Assembly: GCA_003134655.1 (NCBI GenBank)
Contig: PLBY01000035.1
Location: forward strand, 128,743-192,742
Direction: 5' to 3'
Length of the DNA stretch: 64,000 bases
Source of the DNA: Acidobacteriaceae bacterium
Lineage (GTDB): Bacteria > Acidobacteriota > Terriglobia > Terriglobales > Acidobacteriaceae
Part shown: piece after piece, positions 10,501 through 17,753 of the stretch
Layout: every line of letters begins with the position of its first letter
Numbering within the stretch: the stretch's first letter is position 1
Notes under the pieces: model-generated
The model's input: only the letters and a program-made list of their open reading frames with translations
What the model was told of the DNA's origin: nothing
Database searches by the model: none
Position numbers and translations under genes: made by a program

Positions 10501-10673
10501 AGATCGGCGTTCGCGCCAACATAGACCGTCGTAACCTGCACGACCGCGATATCGCTGCGCGGATACTGCCGCACACTCAGCGACCGGATCGCTTGCAGGC
10601 CAGCGATCAGGATGACCAGGTTTACGACAATCGCCAGAACCGGACGCTTAACAAATAAATCCGTGAACTTCAT
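7599..10673 (-). CDS. RND multidrug efflux permease (HAE-1 / AcrB-MdtB type)
   Basis: Predicted 1024-residue inner-membrane proton/drug antiporter. It begins MKFTDLFVKRPVLAIVVNL (first transmembrane segment) and ends in a cytoplasmic Glu-rich tail. The proton relay is intact: the Asp pair in GLVVDDAIVMVENVER (TM4) and the Lys in LIAKNGILIVEFAN (TM10). Two large periplasmic porter and docking halves lie between, each beginning with a family-typical block (SVRQYPRSDIAVVQVTT; SQRELAPAEDQGVVFGV). ATG 10673 is preceded by GGAGG at 7-base spacing. It lies 31 bases downstream of its membrane-fusion partner. No outer-membrane TolC-type gene is in the window, so the third component must come from elsewhere. 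Substrates are not readable from sequence. Confidence 0.93.
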   Translation of the reverse strand: MKFTDLFVKRPVLAIVVNLVILIAGLQAIRSLSVRQYPRSDIAVVQVTTVYVGANADLVRGFITTPIERVIASADGIDYMESTSAQGLSTIQVHLKINYDTTAALTQIQAKVAQVRNDLPPDAQIPVIDLQTADTQFAAVYLGFSSADLDQNQITDYLTRVVQPKLSAISGVQRADILGNRTFAMRIWLKPEQMAARGVSPSDVHDALSRNNYLSALGSTKGSMVSVNLIANTDLRTPDEFRQMVVKQQNGVVVRLGEIADVVLGAENYDQDVRFNGETATFMGIWVLPTANSLEVIRNVRQALPGIQAQLPTGMKLGVPYDSTEYIQDAINEVLHTLVETLLIVVVVIFLFLGSFRSVLIPVIAIPISLIGAVFLMLLAGFTINLLTLLAIVLSVGLVVDDAIVMVENVERHLHLGKSPFQAAKDAARELVGPIIAMTITLAAVYAPIGIQGGLTGALFREFAFTLAGAVVVSGIVALTLSPMMGSKLLRAGDTERGFSGIVNRRFESVRNLYGRLLAGTLQYRPVVLTLWAIVAVLMIPFYMFSQRELAPAEDQGVVFGVIQSSANSTLDQTNLFTKQVYDVYHSFPESASVFQITNPSGGFGGMVTKPWSQRTKTTQQLLVESSGALSKISGVRVIPLTPPPLPGGGNFPVDFVIASAAEPQQVSALAEQIVKKAMASGIFIFADTDVKFDQPQTEVVFDRDKLRSQGVDLSQAGQDLSTMLGGNYVNRFSIQGRSYKVIPQVKRVERLTPDQLSQIYVKGSSDKLVPLSTFATLRTTTEPRSLNKFQQLNAVRIQGVIPPQVPLDQALTFLENEAKQVLPQGFTVDYAGESRQLRVEGSKFLGTFLLSAILIYLVLAAQFESFRDPFIILAGSVPLAISGALAFSFLGFTTLNIYSQVGLITLVGLIAKNGILIVEFANHLQETGLSKLEAIAGAASTRLRPILMTTAATVFGHFPLVLAKGPGAGARNSIGIMLVSGMIIGTVFTLFVVPSIYMLVAKTHARVESEEEVSVGEPVESVA

Positions 10674-10704
10674 GAATGTTCCTCCAGGGGCAAGCTCTGA
10701 ATGT

Positions 10705-11832
10705 TTAGCTATCCTCAGGCTTGGGACTGGCGCTGTTTGCGGGTTTTACCGTGTTGTTCACTTGAACCGGGGCTCCATTGCGCAGCCGGAACACTCCGGA
10801 ACTCACAACCTCGTCTCCGGGGTTAACGCCGGAAATGATGGCCACCTGATCGCCGCGCGAGCCCTCGACTTTGACCACTTGCTGGCGCACGCCGCGATAA
10901 GTGTTCCCCTTCGCGTCCTTCATTTCGGCAACGACGAACACCGAGTCCCCGTACGGCGCATAGTTAATGGCCGATGCCGGCAGCGGAACAACCTGGCGCG
11001 GCTGACCGAGCGGAAGTTCGACTTGCACAAACATTCCAGGACGCAATTTGTTGTCTTTGTTGGTGACCGTGGCCTGCACCTGGATGTTTCGCGTCTGCTC
11101 GTTGATGACCGAATCGAGCGCTGTAATCCTTCCCGTGAACGCCATGCCCGGGAGTTCGCCGTTCGTGACGCGCAGAACGTGGCCGGGTATCACTTTGGGC
11201 GTCTCTTGCTGCGGCACTCCAAAATTCACATAGATCGGGCTCACAGATTGCAGGGAGACAATCGCCTGCCCCGCCGCGAGATACTGCCCCAGGCTGACCT
11301 GCCGAATTCCCAACATTCCTGAAAACGGAGCGTGGATCGTCTTACGGGCGATCGCGGCGCGAATGTCACCCACCTGCGCCTCAGTGGCCTTCTGCTGGGC
11401 GGTGGCGTTGTCATACTCAGACTTGGAGATGACGCCCGCCTTTACCAGTTCCTCGGCGCGGCCGTAGTTGACCTTGGCCAAATCGCGCTGAGCCTCAAGG
11501 TTGGCCAACTGCGCCCGTTCCTGGCGGGTATCGAGTTCGACCAAAATGTCCCCCTCGTGCACCCATTGGCCCGACTCAAAATGGATTTTGTCGATCGTGC
11601 CAGGCAGGTCGGCACTCACGGTGACTCCCTCAACTGCGGCGGCCGTACCAATCACCGACAACGTCGAAGGCCACGTCTCCCTCTGAGCAACGACGGTTGT
11701 GACCGCAGTCGGCGGAGGCTGGAAGCTTGCACCCAGGGCAATCGCCGCCTCAACCTGCCGGAATTTTGCAAATCCGAGGCCTCCCAAAAGGGCCGCCACT
11801 ACTACTAACATCAGGATCATTCGTTTCGCCAT
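10705..11832 (-). CDS. RND periplasmic adaptor (membrane-fusion protein, HlyD family)
   Basis: Predicted 375-residue adaptor linking the downstream RND permease to an outer-membrane channel. An N-terminal membrane anchor (MILMLVVVAALLGGLGFAKF) is followed by the biotinyl-lipoyl half ADLPGTIDKIHFESGQWVHE, an alpha-helical hairpin (about residues 95-165), and beta-barrel and membrane-proximal domains (IHAPFSGMLGIRQVSLGQYL; RPGMFVQVELPL). There is no lipobox Cys. I prefer ATG 11832 because GGAGA lies at 11838-11842, 5 bases before it. A GTG at 11844 gives 4 more residues but lacks a ribosome site. A 20-bp inverted repeat lies 20 bases upstream of the start. Confidence 0.9.
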   Translation of the reverse strand: MAKRMILMLVVVAALLGGLGFAKFRQVEAAIALGASFQPPPTAVTTVVAQRETWPSTLSVIGTAAAVEGVTVSADLPGTIDKIHFESGQWVHEGDILVELDTRQERAQLANLEAQRDLAKVNYGRAEELVKAGVISKSEYDNATAQQKATEAQVGDIRAAIARKTIHAPFSGMLGIRQVSLGQYLAAGQAIVSLQSVSPIYVNFGVPQQETPKVIPGHVLRVTNGELPGMAFTGRITALDSVINEQTRNIQVQATVTNKDNKLRPGMFVQVELPLGQPRQVVPLPASAINYAPYGDSVFVVAEMKDAKGNTYRGVRQQVVKVEGSRGDQVAIISGVNPGDEVVSSGVFRLRNGAPVQVNNTVKPANSASPKPEDS

Positions 11833-11851
11833 ATGGTTCTCCACATCTCGA

Positions 11852-11871
11852 ACAAAACAATTGGTTTTTGT
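11852..11871. promoter_or_regulatory. Inverted repeat upstream of the RND pump genes (candidate operator)
   Basis: ACAAAA and TTTTTGT arms flank a central CAATTG, making a near-palindromic 20-bp AT-rich element in GC-rich DNA, 20 bases before the adaptor start. Position and symmetry suit a dimeric repressor such as a TetR or MarR protein, but no such regulator gene lies in the window. The rest of the gap (11872-12072) has no recognised gene. Confidence 0.35.
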
Positions 11872-12072
11872 CTAGACGGCGGTCGGACACTGGACGCGCG
11901 GTTATCCCCAATAGATTTCATTCATTGGAAAAAGGATTCAGAGTTAATGTCGTTCGCTTAAGCTTGGCAGGGCATGAATCCGGCGCGGAGCGGTCATCTT
12001 GGCGACGTGCTCCCCGGAGTGGAGAGGGGACGTCTGTCGGGGACTTCTATCAAAGACTTGCTGCGAAGAGCT

Positions 12073-13629
12073 TTACTGCGCCTGCGGGAGGGCCCATGCG
12101 AACAGCACGCTGCCGCTGCTGGTCAGCACATATTGACGCCCGTCGAGTTCGTACGTAATCGGCGAACTCACGATGTGCGAACCCGATCCAGCGTGCCAAA
12201 GGGTTTTGCCGTCGCTCGAACCCAACGCCAGGAAGTTGCCCATCGCGTCGCCCGTGAAGGTGAGCCCTGAGTCGGTGGTCAAGACTCCCGCGCCCGACCC
12301 TTCGGGCCCGAGTTCATGGCTCCAACGGATCTTGCCGGTTTGGTAGTCGATGGCTTCGATCACGCCCTTGCCCCAGACGTCGTAGTCCGCGCCCGCCCAT
12401 CCGTAGACTCCATCGGCCGGCTTGGCGAAGTAAAGGCTCCAGCTGGGATGTGCGCTGACAATAAACAGCCCAGTCTTCGGGTCGAAGCTGGGGGAACGGT
12501 AGTTGGTCATGCCACCCTCGTCGGGCGCAATGAGGCGTCCATCGTGGGCCGGCTCCTTGGCGGGATTTGGAATCGGGCGTCCCTGCTTATCGATTCCAAG
12601 GGTCCAGTTCACAGGACCGAAGGGAACGGTCAGGAGATTCTTACCGTTGGTGCGGTCGAGAACAAAGAAGTAGCCGTTGCGTGACGTCTGCATGAGCATC
12701 TTCTTCGGTTCGCCATGAAAATCTCCATCCTCCAATACAGGAGTCTCCACAGCATCCCAGTCGTGCGTGTCGTGCGGCGACGCCTGGAAGGACCACACAA
12801 GCTTGCCCGTGTCGGGATTGAGCGCCACGATGGAACACGTATAAGGATCGTCGCCCGGCCGCGTTGAGCCGTTCAGCACCGGAGTCGGGTTTCCGGTGCC
12901 CCAGTAAACAAGATTGAGTTCGGGATCATACGTTCCGGTCATCCAGGTCATTCCGCCGGTTGTCTGATTCGGAGTTCCCGCTGGAGGCGTGGAATCCCAC
13001 TGCCACTGGGTTGCGCCCGTGTCCGGATCGATCGACCGGATGTAGCCGCTCAAGTTGTCAAAGTCTCCGGAGACACCAACAAGCACATGGTTTCCGACGA
13101 CGAGAGGCGCCATGCTGGTCCAATAGCCTTTTGTGACGTCCCCAACCTGCGCCTTCCAGCGGACGGTTCCGTCTTTCGCGTTGAGCGATACCAGGTGCGC
13201 GTCGGGTTCGGAGAAGAAAAGAGAGCCTTTGTACATGGCTACGCCGCGATTGCCGATGTGCTCCCCTTGGCTCGTCGGTTTGTTGTAACGCCAGATCATG
13301 TGGCCGGAGCGCGCATCGACGGCCCAAATATTGTCCGGAACCGTGAAGTAAAGAATGCCATCCACCAGCAGCGGCGATGACTTGATGGGAGCGCCCTGGT
13401 TTGTCTGGAAGGCCCAAGCGAGGGTGAGACTACTTACGTTCTGTGGCGTGATCTGATTCAGCGAACTGTGGCGCCTGCCGGAATAATCACCGTGGTACCC
13501 GGGCCAACTACCAGCCGGCGGATGCAGAAGCATTTGGTCATCGGGTGCCTGCGCCAGCATGATGCTGGAAGATACGAGCGCGATCATTGCGCTCGCCGTA
13601 ACCAAAAATACACGTCTCACAAGATTCAT
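12073..13629 (-). CDS. PQQ-dependent (quinoprotein) dehydrogenase, exported
   Basis: Predicted 518-residue eight-bladed quinoprotein of the methanol/ethanol dehydrogenase superfamily. Signal peptide at residues 1-28 (MNLVRRVFLVTASAMIALVS, ending near MLAQA). Propeller repeats of the AL(N/D)PDTGKLVW kind recur (SIDPDTGATQWQW, SIVALNPDTGKLVWSFQ, AIDYQTGKIRWSH). The segment SPHDTHDWDAVETPVL carries the conserved Asp region typical of PQQ alcohol dehydrogenases. The start is placed at ATG 13629, since the longer frame to 13800 runs back into the cytochrome gene and hides the signal peptide. A dihaem cytochrome c gene 47 bases upstream is the likely electron acceptor. The substrate is probably a periplasmic alcohol or sugar, not determinable here. 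Confidence 0.85.
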   Translation of the reverse strand: MNLVRRVFLVTASAMIALVSSSIMLAQAPDDQMLLHPPAGSWPGYHGDYSGRRHSSLNQITPQNVSSLTLAWAFQTNQGAPIKSSPLLVDGILYFTVPDNIWAVDARSGHMIWRYNKPTSQGEHIGNRGVAMYKGSLFFSEPDAHLVSLNAKDGTVRWKAQVGDVTKGYWTSMAPLVVGNHVLVGVSGDFDNLSGYIRSIDPDTGATQWQWDSTPPAGTPNQTTGGMTWMTGTYDPELNLVYWGTGNPTPVLNGSTRPGDDPYTCSIVALNPDTGKLVWSFQASPHDTHDWDAVETPVLEDGDFHGEPKKMLMQTSRNGYFFVLDRTNGKNLLTVPFGPVNWTLGIDKQGRPIPNPAKEPAHDGRLIAPDEGGMTNYRSPSFDPKTGLFIVSAHPSWSLYFAKPADGVYGWAGADYDVWGKGVIEAIDYQTGKIRWSHELGPEGSGAGVLTTDSGLTFTGDAMGNFLALGSSDGKTLWHAGSGSHIVSSPITYELDGRQYVLTSSGSVLFAWALPQAQ

Positions 13630-13676
13630 TCGCTTGGTATCCCCCAGACTTCTCCCACCAGAAATAAAGCTTCGCG

Positions 13677-14519
13677 CTAGCGCAACGTTTGCAAATATGC
13701 CATCAGGTTGTGGACGTCGGCATCTGTGTATTTGGGAAACAGCTCCACATGAGCATTCAAGGCCGGGTCCACCTTGTACTGCACGTCGCGGGTTCGCCAA
13801 GAGCGATATGTACCCGTGGAATCGATGACGCCAACGGTGAACTCGTCCAGATATCCCAACGTGCCCGTAATCGTCTGACCCGAGGCGAGCATGACTGAGA
13901 CTTTCGGTTTCGCGTGCTTCGGATACAGCATCTGCTCCTCGAGTTCAAGGCCCGTGTAACGCGTTGCGACTCCGGCCAGATCGCCGGTCGGCGAATGGCA
14001 CCCTGCACATCCGCCCGCGCCTTCGAAGTACCGCTTGCCGGCCTCGACGTTTCCTGTCTGGAGATCCGATGCATCCACGCCCTTTCGTCCGCCGTTACCT
14101 CCGCGGCCGCCGGCGCTCGCGAGAGCATTGGCTTGTTGCGTGTGAATAAAAGCCACCAGGCTTGCGATTTCCTGATCCGAACGATCAAATGGCGGCATTC
14201 CTTTGTCGGGGCGCCCGTTGCGAACGACGGGACCGATCTTGTCTCCGTCGACATCGGCGGCTACTAACTTGGAGCGCGTCAGGTCGGGCCCGGTCTCTCC
14301 GCCGCCAGCATCGCGGCCATGGCAGAAAGAGCAATCTTTGCGGAACAGGGCTCTCCCTTGCTGTACCAGATCTGGTGAATACGCTTTCGCCGCGGCCGCG
14401 ATTTGCTCGACCCCACTGACGGGCTTGCTGTTGGCAGGCGTTTGCGCCGCGCAGACCGCAACGCTCACGAGCAACAGCACTAGAGTGCTGCCATGCCGAG
14501 TTGCACGTAGAAGATTCAT
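13677..14519 (-). CDS. Exported dihaem cytochrome c
   Basis: Predicted 280-residue periplasmic c-type cytochrome with a signal peptide (residues 1-25, ending VCAAQ) and two haem-binding CxxCH motifs: CSFCHG in the first domain (about residue 63) and CAGCHS in the second (about residue 172). The first domain has the usual late ligand region DKGMPPFDRSDQEIASLVAFI. Between the second haem site and the C-terminus is a beta-rich piece (ASGQTITGTLGYLDEFTVGV) common in such quinoprotein partners. GAGG lies 6 bases before ATG 14519. It sits 8 bases after the ThuA gene and 47 before the PQQ enzyme, so it very probably takes electrons from that enzyme. Confidence 0.87.
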   Translation of the reverse strand: MNLLRATRHGSTLVLLLVSVAVCAAQTPANSKPVSGVEQIAAAAKAYSPDLVQQGRALFRKDCSFCHGRDAGGGETGPDLTRSKLVAADVDGDKIGPVVRNGRPDKGMPPFDRSDQEIASLVAFIHTQQANALASAGGRGGNGGRKGVDASDLQTGNVEAGKRYFEGAGGCAGCHSPTGDLAGVATRYTGLELEEQMLYPKHAKPKVSVMLASGQTITGTLGYLDEFTVGVIDSTGTYRSWRTRDVQYKVDPALNAHVELFPKYTDADVHNLMAYLQTLR

Positions 14520-14527
14520 CGGAGGCC

Positions 14528-15406
14528 TCAGTGCTGGTCAGCAGACGTTTGCGGCCGCGGATGAGTTGTCGTGCTGCCTTCGGTCATACCCAGCACCCAC
14601 TTGATCGCTTCAAAATACATTTTGCGGATGTCAGGGTCGTTCCAAGCTTCCTCTGTGTGGCCAAGAGTGGAATAGAAAACGCGCCCCTTGCCATACATCT
14701 TGTCCCAGGCCACCGCGAAATCGTGATCCGTTCTGTGGACGCGAGGATTGTTAGCATAGTTCAGCTTCGAAGGATCGAGACTGAGCAGCACATTGACCTT
14801 TTCGCGCGACCACTCTTTCGGTTGGTAGATCTCGTCGTACTTCAGGAAGGCCTTGGGAAAGTGGCGGACCGCTGGAAAGTTCGGGTCTTCGTTGATGATC
14901 GGCGCGTTGAACGTGGACCAAGGGTGCTGGTCGAACCATCCGCCGATCATTTCGCCGTATTCCGGCCATTTGTAATTCGTGTCGAGGGCGGCGTGAACCC
15001 CGACAAAGCCCTTGCCATCGTCCTTGATGAACGACATCATATCGGCCTTCTGGCTGTCGTCGAGGTCAAGTTCTCCCGTCGTGCTCACAAAAACCACGGC
15101 ATCGAAGTAATTGAGAGTCTTCGCGTTTCTTCCCAGATCCTTCTTCGTGATCAGTTCGACATCGGTGCGAAGCGTGGCATCCCAGAGGCCGCTTTCACGG
15201 CCCATGTTGTAGATGGCAACCATCCCATCGGACACCGAGTCGTGCTCGAATCCCTTGGTTTGACCGATCACCAGAACGTGCTTGAGACGCACTTGCTTTT
15301 CGTGAGGCGGAGGCGGGAGCGAGGGATCCACGGCCGCCTGATTCTGCGCTGTCATTAGCACAGGCAAAAACACAAAGAGGATTGAAGCGATTCGAACTGG
15401 ACGCAA
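14528..15406 (-). CDS. ThuA-domain (trehalose-utilisation-like) exported protein
   Basis: Predicted 292-residue protein of the ThuA family, a glutamine-amidotransferase-like fold found in sugar catabolism loci. A signal peptide (PVRIASILFVFLPVLMTAQ) leads to the core: KHVLVIGQTKGFEHDSVSDG, FDAVVFVSTTGELDLDDSQK, FIKDDGKGFVGVHAALDTNY, GRVFYSTLGHTEEAWNDPDI. I place the start at TTG 15406, because GGAGGG at 15414-15419 sits at the right distance and the signal peptide then begins at once. ATG 15451 is the alternative. The long frame to 15637 runs under the divergent gene and is rejected. First gene of a three-gene unit with the cytochrome and the PQQ dehydrogenase. Biochemical role of ThuA proteins is not well defined. 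Confidence 0.82.
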   Translation of the reverse strand: MRPVRIASILFVFLPVLMTAQNQAAVDPSLPPPPHEKQVRLKHVLVIGQTKGFEHDSVSDGMVAIYNMGRESGLWDATLRTDVELITKKDLGRNAKTLNYFDAVVFVSTTGELDLDDSQKADMMSFIKDDGKGFVGVHAALDTNYKWPEYGEMIGGWFDQHPWSTFNAPIINEDPNFPAVRHFPKAFLKYDEIYQPKEWSREKVNVLLSLDPSKLNYANNPRVHRTDHDFAVAWDKMYGKGRVFYSTLGHTEEAWNDPDIRKMYFEAIKWVLGMTEGSTTTHPRPQTSADQH

Positions 15407-15536
15407 GCGATCTCCCTCCAACAGGTTCGTTCCGTGAGACAGTCTGGGCATCAAAACCGAGCCCAGTCGACCTAAAAGGTAACATAAGGCGTCTGCGATA
15501 GAATGATGCCGGTCAATTTCAGGAGAGAACAGGATT

Positions 15537-16496
15537 ATGCGCGTTGGGGTCTTTACTCCTCTGCTGTCGCAATTGCCGCTCACGGTCGTTCTCAAGAAAC
15601 TCGCGGCGCTCCATATTGATACTGTCGAACTGGCCACGGGAAACTACGTGGGCGACGCCCACTGCAAGCTCTCAATGCTCGAAAATCCAACCGTGCTGGC
15701 TGAGTTCCAGAAGATTGTGGCCGATCATGGCGCAAAGATCAGCGCGTTGAGCTGTCACGGCAACCCGCTGCATCCGGATAAGGATCATGCGAAGCAGCAT
15801 CGCGAGGTGAGCCGCAAGACTATTCTTCTGGCCGAAAAGCTCGGCGTCCCTATGATGGTCGATTTTTCAGGATGTCCCGGGGACTCGCCGAATGCTACGG
15901 CTCCCAACTGGGTCACTTGCCCCTGGCCGCCCGACTACCTCAAGGTGCTGGATTGGCAGTGGAACGAAGTCGTCGCGCCCTATTGGGTGGAGCATGCGAA
16001 GTTTGCCGCCGATCACGGTGTGAAGATTGCGGTCGAGATGCACCCGGGGTTCGTCGTCTATAACCCGGAGACCATGCTGCGGTTGCGCTCCATCGCTGGT
16101 CCGAATGTGGGTTGCAACTATGATCCCAGTCACCTCTTCTGGCAAAACATCGATCCCGTCGCCGCCGTGCGCGTGCTTCAAGACGCCATCTTCCATGTCC
16201 ATGCGAAAGACACTCAGCTTTACCCCGCCAACCTTCCGCGCACCGGGGTGCTCGACACCAAACCATATACGCAAGAGCGCGACCGCGCCTGGATCTTCCG
16301 CACCTGCGGTTACGGTCACGGCACCGAGTTCTGGAGCGAACTCATTTCCACGTTGCGCATGTTTGGCTACGATTACGTTGTTTCCATTGAGCATGAAGAT
16401 AGTCTGCTCTCGCCGGAAGAGGGACTGACCAAGGCAGCCAACTTTCTAAACGGAATTGTGATCCGTGAAAAGCCGGGTGCTGCGTGGTGGACTTAG
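15537..16496 (+). CDS. Sugar phosphate isomerase/epimerase (xylose-isomerase-like TIM barrel)
   Basis: Predicted 319-residue TIM-barrel protein of the AP-endonuclease-2 family. Barrel strands with metal-binding residues are visible: VKIAVEMHPGFVVYNPET (Glu and His), VGCNYDPSHLFWQNIDP (Asp and His), IFHVHAKDTQLY (His) and YVVSIEHEDSLLSPEEG (Glu). AGGAGAG at 15521-15527 precedes ATG 15537. Divergent from the ThuA gene across 130 bases and followed after 77 bases by a Gfo/Idh/MocA oxidoreductase. Such pairs commonly act in succession on oxidised or inositol-type sugars. A signal peptide is absent, so the enzyme is cytoplasmic. The exact substrate is unknown. Confidence 0.85.
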   Translation: MRVGVFTPLLSQLPLTVVLKKLAALHIDTVELATGNYVGDAHCKLSMLENPTVLAEFQKIVADHGAKISALSCHGNPLHPDKDHAKQHREVSRKTILLAEKLGVPMMVDFSGCPGDSPNATAPNWVTCPWPPDYLKVLDWQWNEVVAPYWVEHAKFAADHGVKIAVEMHPGFVVYNPETMLRLRSIAGPNVGCNYDPSHLFWQNIDPVAAVRVLQDAIFHVHAKDTQLYPANLPRTGVLDTKPYTQERDRAWIFRTCGYGHGTEFWSELISTLRMFGYDYVVSIEHEDSLLSPEEGLTKAANFLNGIVIREKPGAAWWT

Positions 16497-16573
16497 CTCG
16501 AATCGATCTTTGAATCGACCCACGTATCGTTGAGTGACAGCGAAGGAATAACTCCGAAGGAAAGACAACCACG

Positions 16574-17737
16574 ATGAAGCAGATCAAAACAGCGATTTTC
16601 GGCACCGGATTTATGGGCCGTGTACATCTTGAGGCGGTGCGGCGGGTTGAGTCGGTCGAAGCGGCGGCGATCTGGGGTAGAAGCGCCGACGCGGCGCGGC
16701 GACTCGGGACGGGCTTTTCCGTCCCCACAGTTACAACCGATTACCGCGAGATCCTGCGCGATCCAGCTGTCGATGCGGTCCACATTTGCACTCCGAACGC
16801 GCAGCATTTTCCCATGGCCAAGGATGCGCTCAACGCGGGCAAGCATGTGCTATGCGAGAAACCGCTGGCCACCAGCCTGGAAGAGGGCGAAGAACTTGTA
16901 GCTCTGGCTGCGAAGCAGGGTCTGCGGAATTGCGTCTGCCATAACCTGCGGTACTACCCAATGGTGCAGCAGATGCGGAGTATGCGCGAAGCCGGAGATC
17001 TGGGCGACATTCTCGTCGTCCAGGGCACCTATTCCCAAGACTGGCTTCTGTACGACACGGACTGGAACTGGCGCGTCGAGACCAAGGCTGGAGGCCCTTC
17101 CCGTTGCATGGCTGACATCGGCTCGCACTGGTTCGATATGGCCGAGCACGTCACGGGCCTGCGAGTGCAGTCGCTCTGCGCCGATCTTCAGACATTCCAT
17201 CCAACACGGAAGCAGCCCAAACATTCCGTCGAAACCTTTGCCAACAAGTTGCTGGGCCCGGAAGACTACATCGAAACGCCGGTGGATACCGAAGACTTCG
17301 GGGCTGTGATCTTCCGCATGGGAACGCGCGCGCGAGGCTGCGTCACGGCCAGCCAGGTCTCTGCTGGACGCAAGAACCGCCTCAGCATTGAAATCTACGG
17401 CACGCGTTCTTCCGTGGCGTGGGACCAGGAGCGGCCCGACGAACTCTGGTCAGGTCACCGCGACGACGGCAACCAGATCTTCATCAAGGATCCCTCTCTG
17501 CTGAAACCCGCGGCCCGCGGATTCGCCGATCTGCCTGGCGGCCATAGTGAGGGCTACGACGACACGTTCAAGCAAGTCTTCCGCAGGTTCTATGCTTCCA
17601 TCGGGGCGAGCAGCGGAACGCCCGAATACCCGCAGTTCACCGATGGGTTGCGGCAGTTGAGGATCCTCGACGCCGAAATGAGAAGCCATCGCACGCGCGG
17701 CTGGGTCGACGTTCCGGCGCCCGAAAGGATCAAGTGA
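16574..17737 (+). CDS. Gfo/Idh/MocA-family NAD(P)-dependent oxidoreductase
   Basis: Predicted 387-residue sugar or inositol dehydrogenase. The N-terminal Rossmann fold starts AIFGTGFMGRVHLEAVRR (GxGxxG form). The family motif CEKPLATSLEEGEEL follows at about residue 95, and the substrate domain has ADIGSHWFDMAEHVTGL with the catalytic His of the DxGxH type. GAAGGAAAG lies upstream of ATG 16574. No signal peptide. Placed in a plausible two-gene unit with the isomerase/epimerase and convergent with a TonB-dependent receptor, it probably works on the sugar imported or oxidised by this locus. The actual substrate cannot be told from sequence. Confidence 0.86.
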   Translation: MKQIKTAIFGTGFMGRVHLEAVRRVESVEAAAIWGRSADAARRLGTGFSVPTVTTDYREILRDPAVDAVHICTPNAQHFPMAKDALNAGKHVLCEKPLATSLEEGEELVALAAKQGLRNCVCHNLRYYPMVQQMRSMREAGDLGDILVVQGTYSQDWLLYDTDWNWRVETKAGGPSRCMADIGSHWFDMAEHVTGLRVQSLCADLQTFHPTRKQPKHSVETFANKLLGPEDYIETPVDTEDFGAVIFRMGTRARGCVTASQVSAGRKNRLSIEIYGTRSSVAWDQERPDELWSGHRDDGNQIFIKDPSLLKPAARGFADLPGGHSEGYDDTFKQVFRRFYASIGASSGTPEYPQFTDGLRQLRILDAEMRSHRTRGWVDVPAPERIK

Positions 17738-17753
17738 AACGAGCTAGCCCTCC

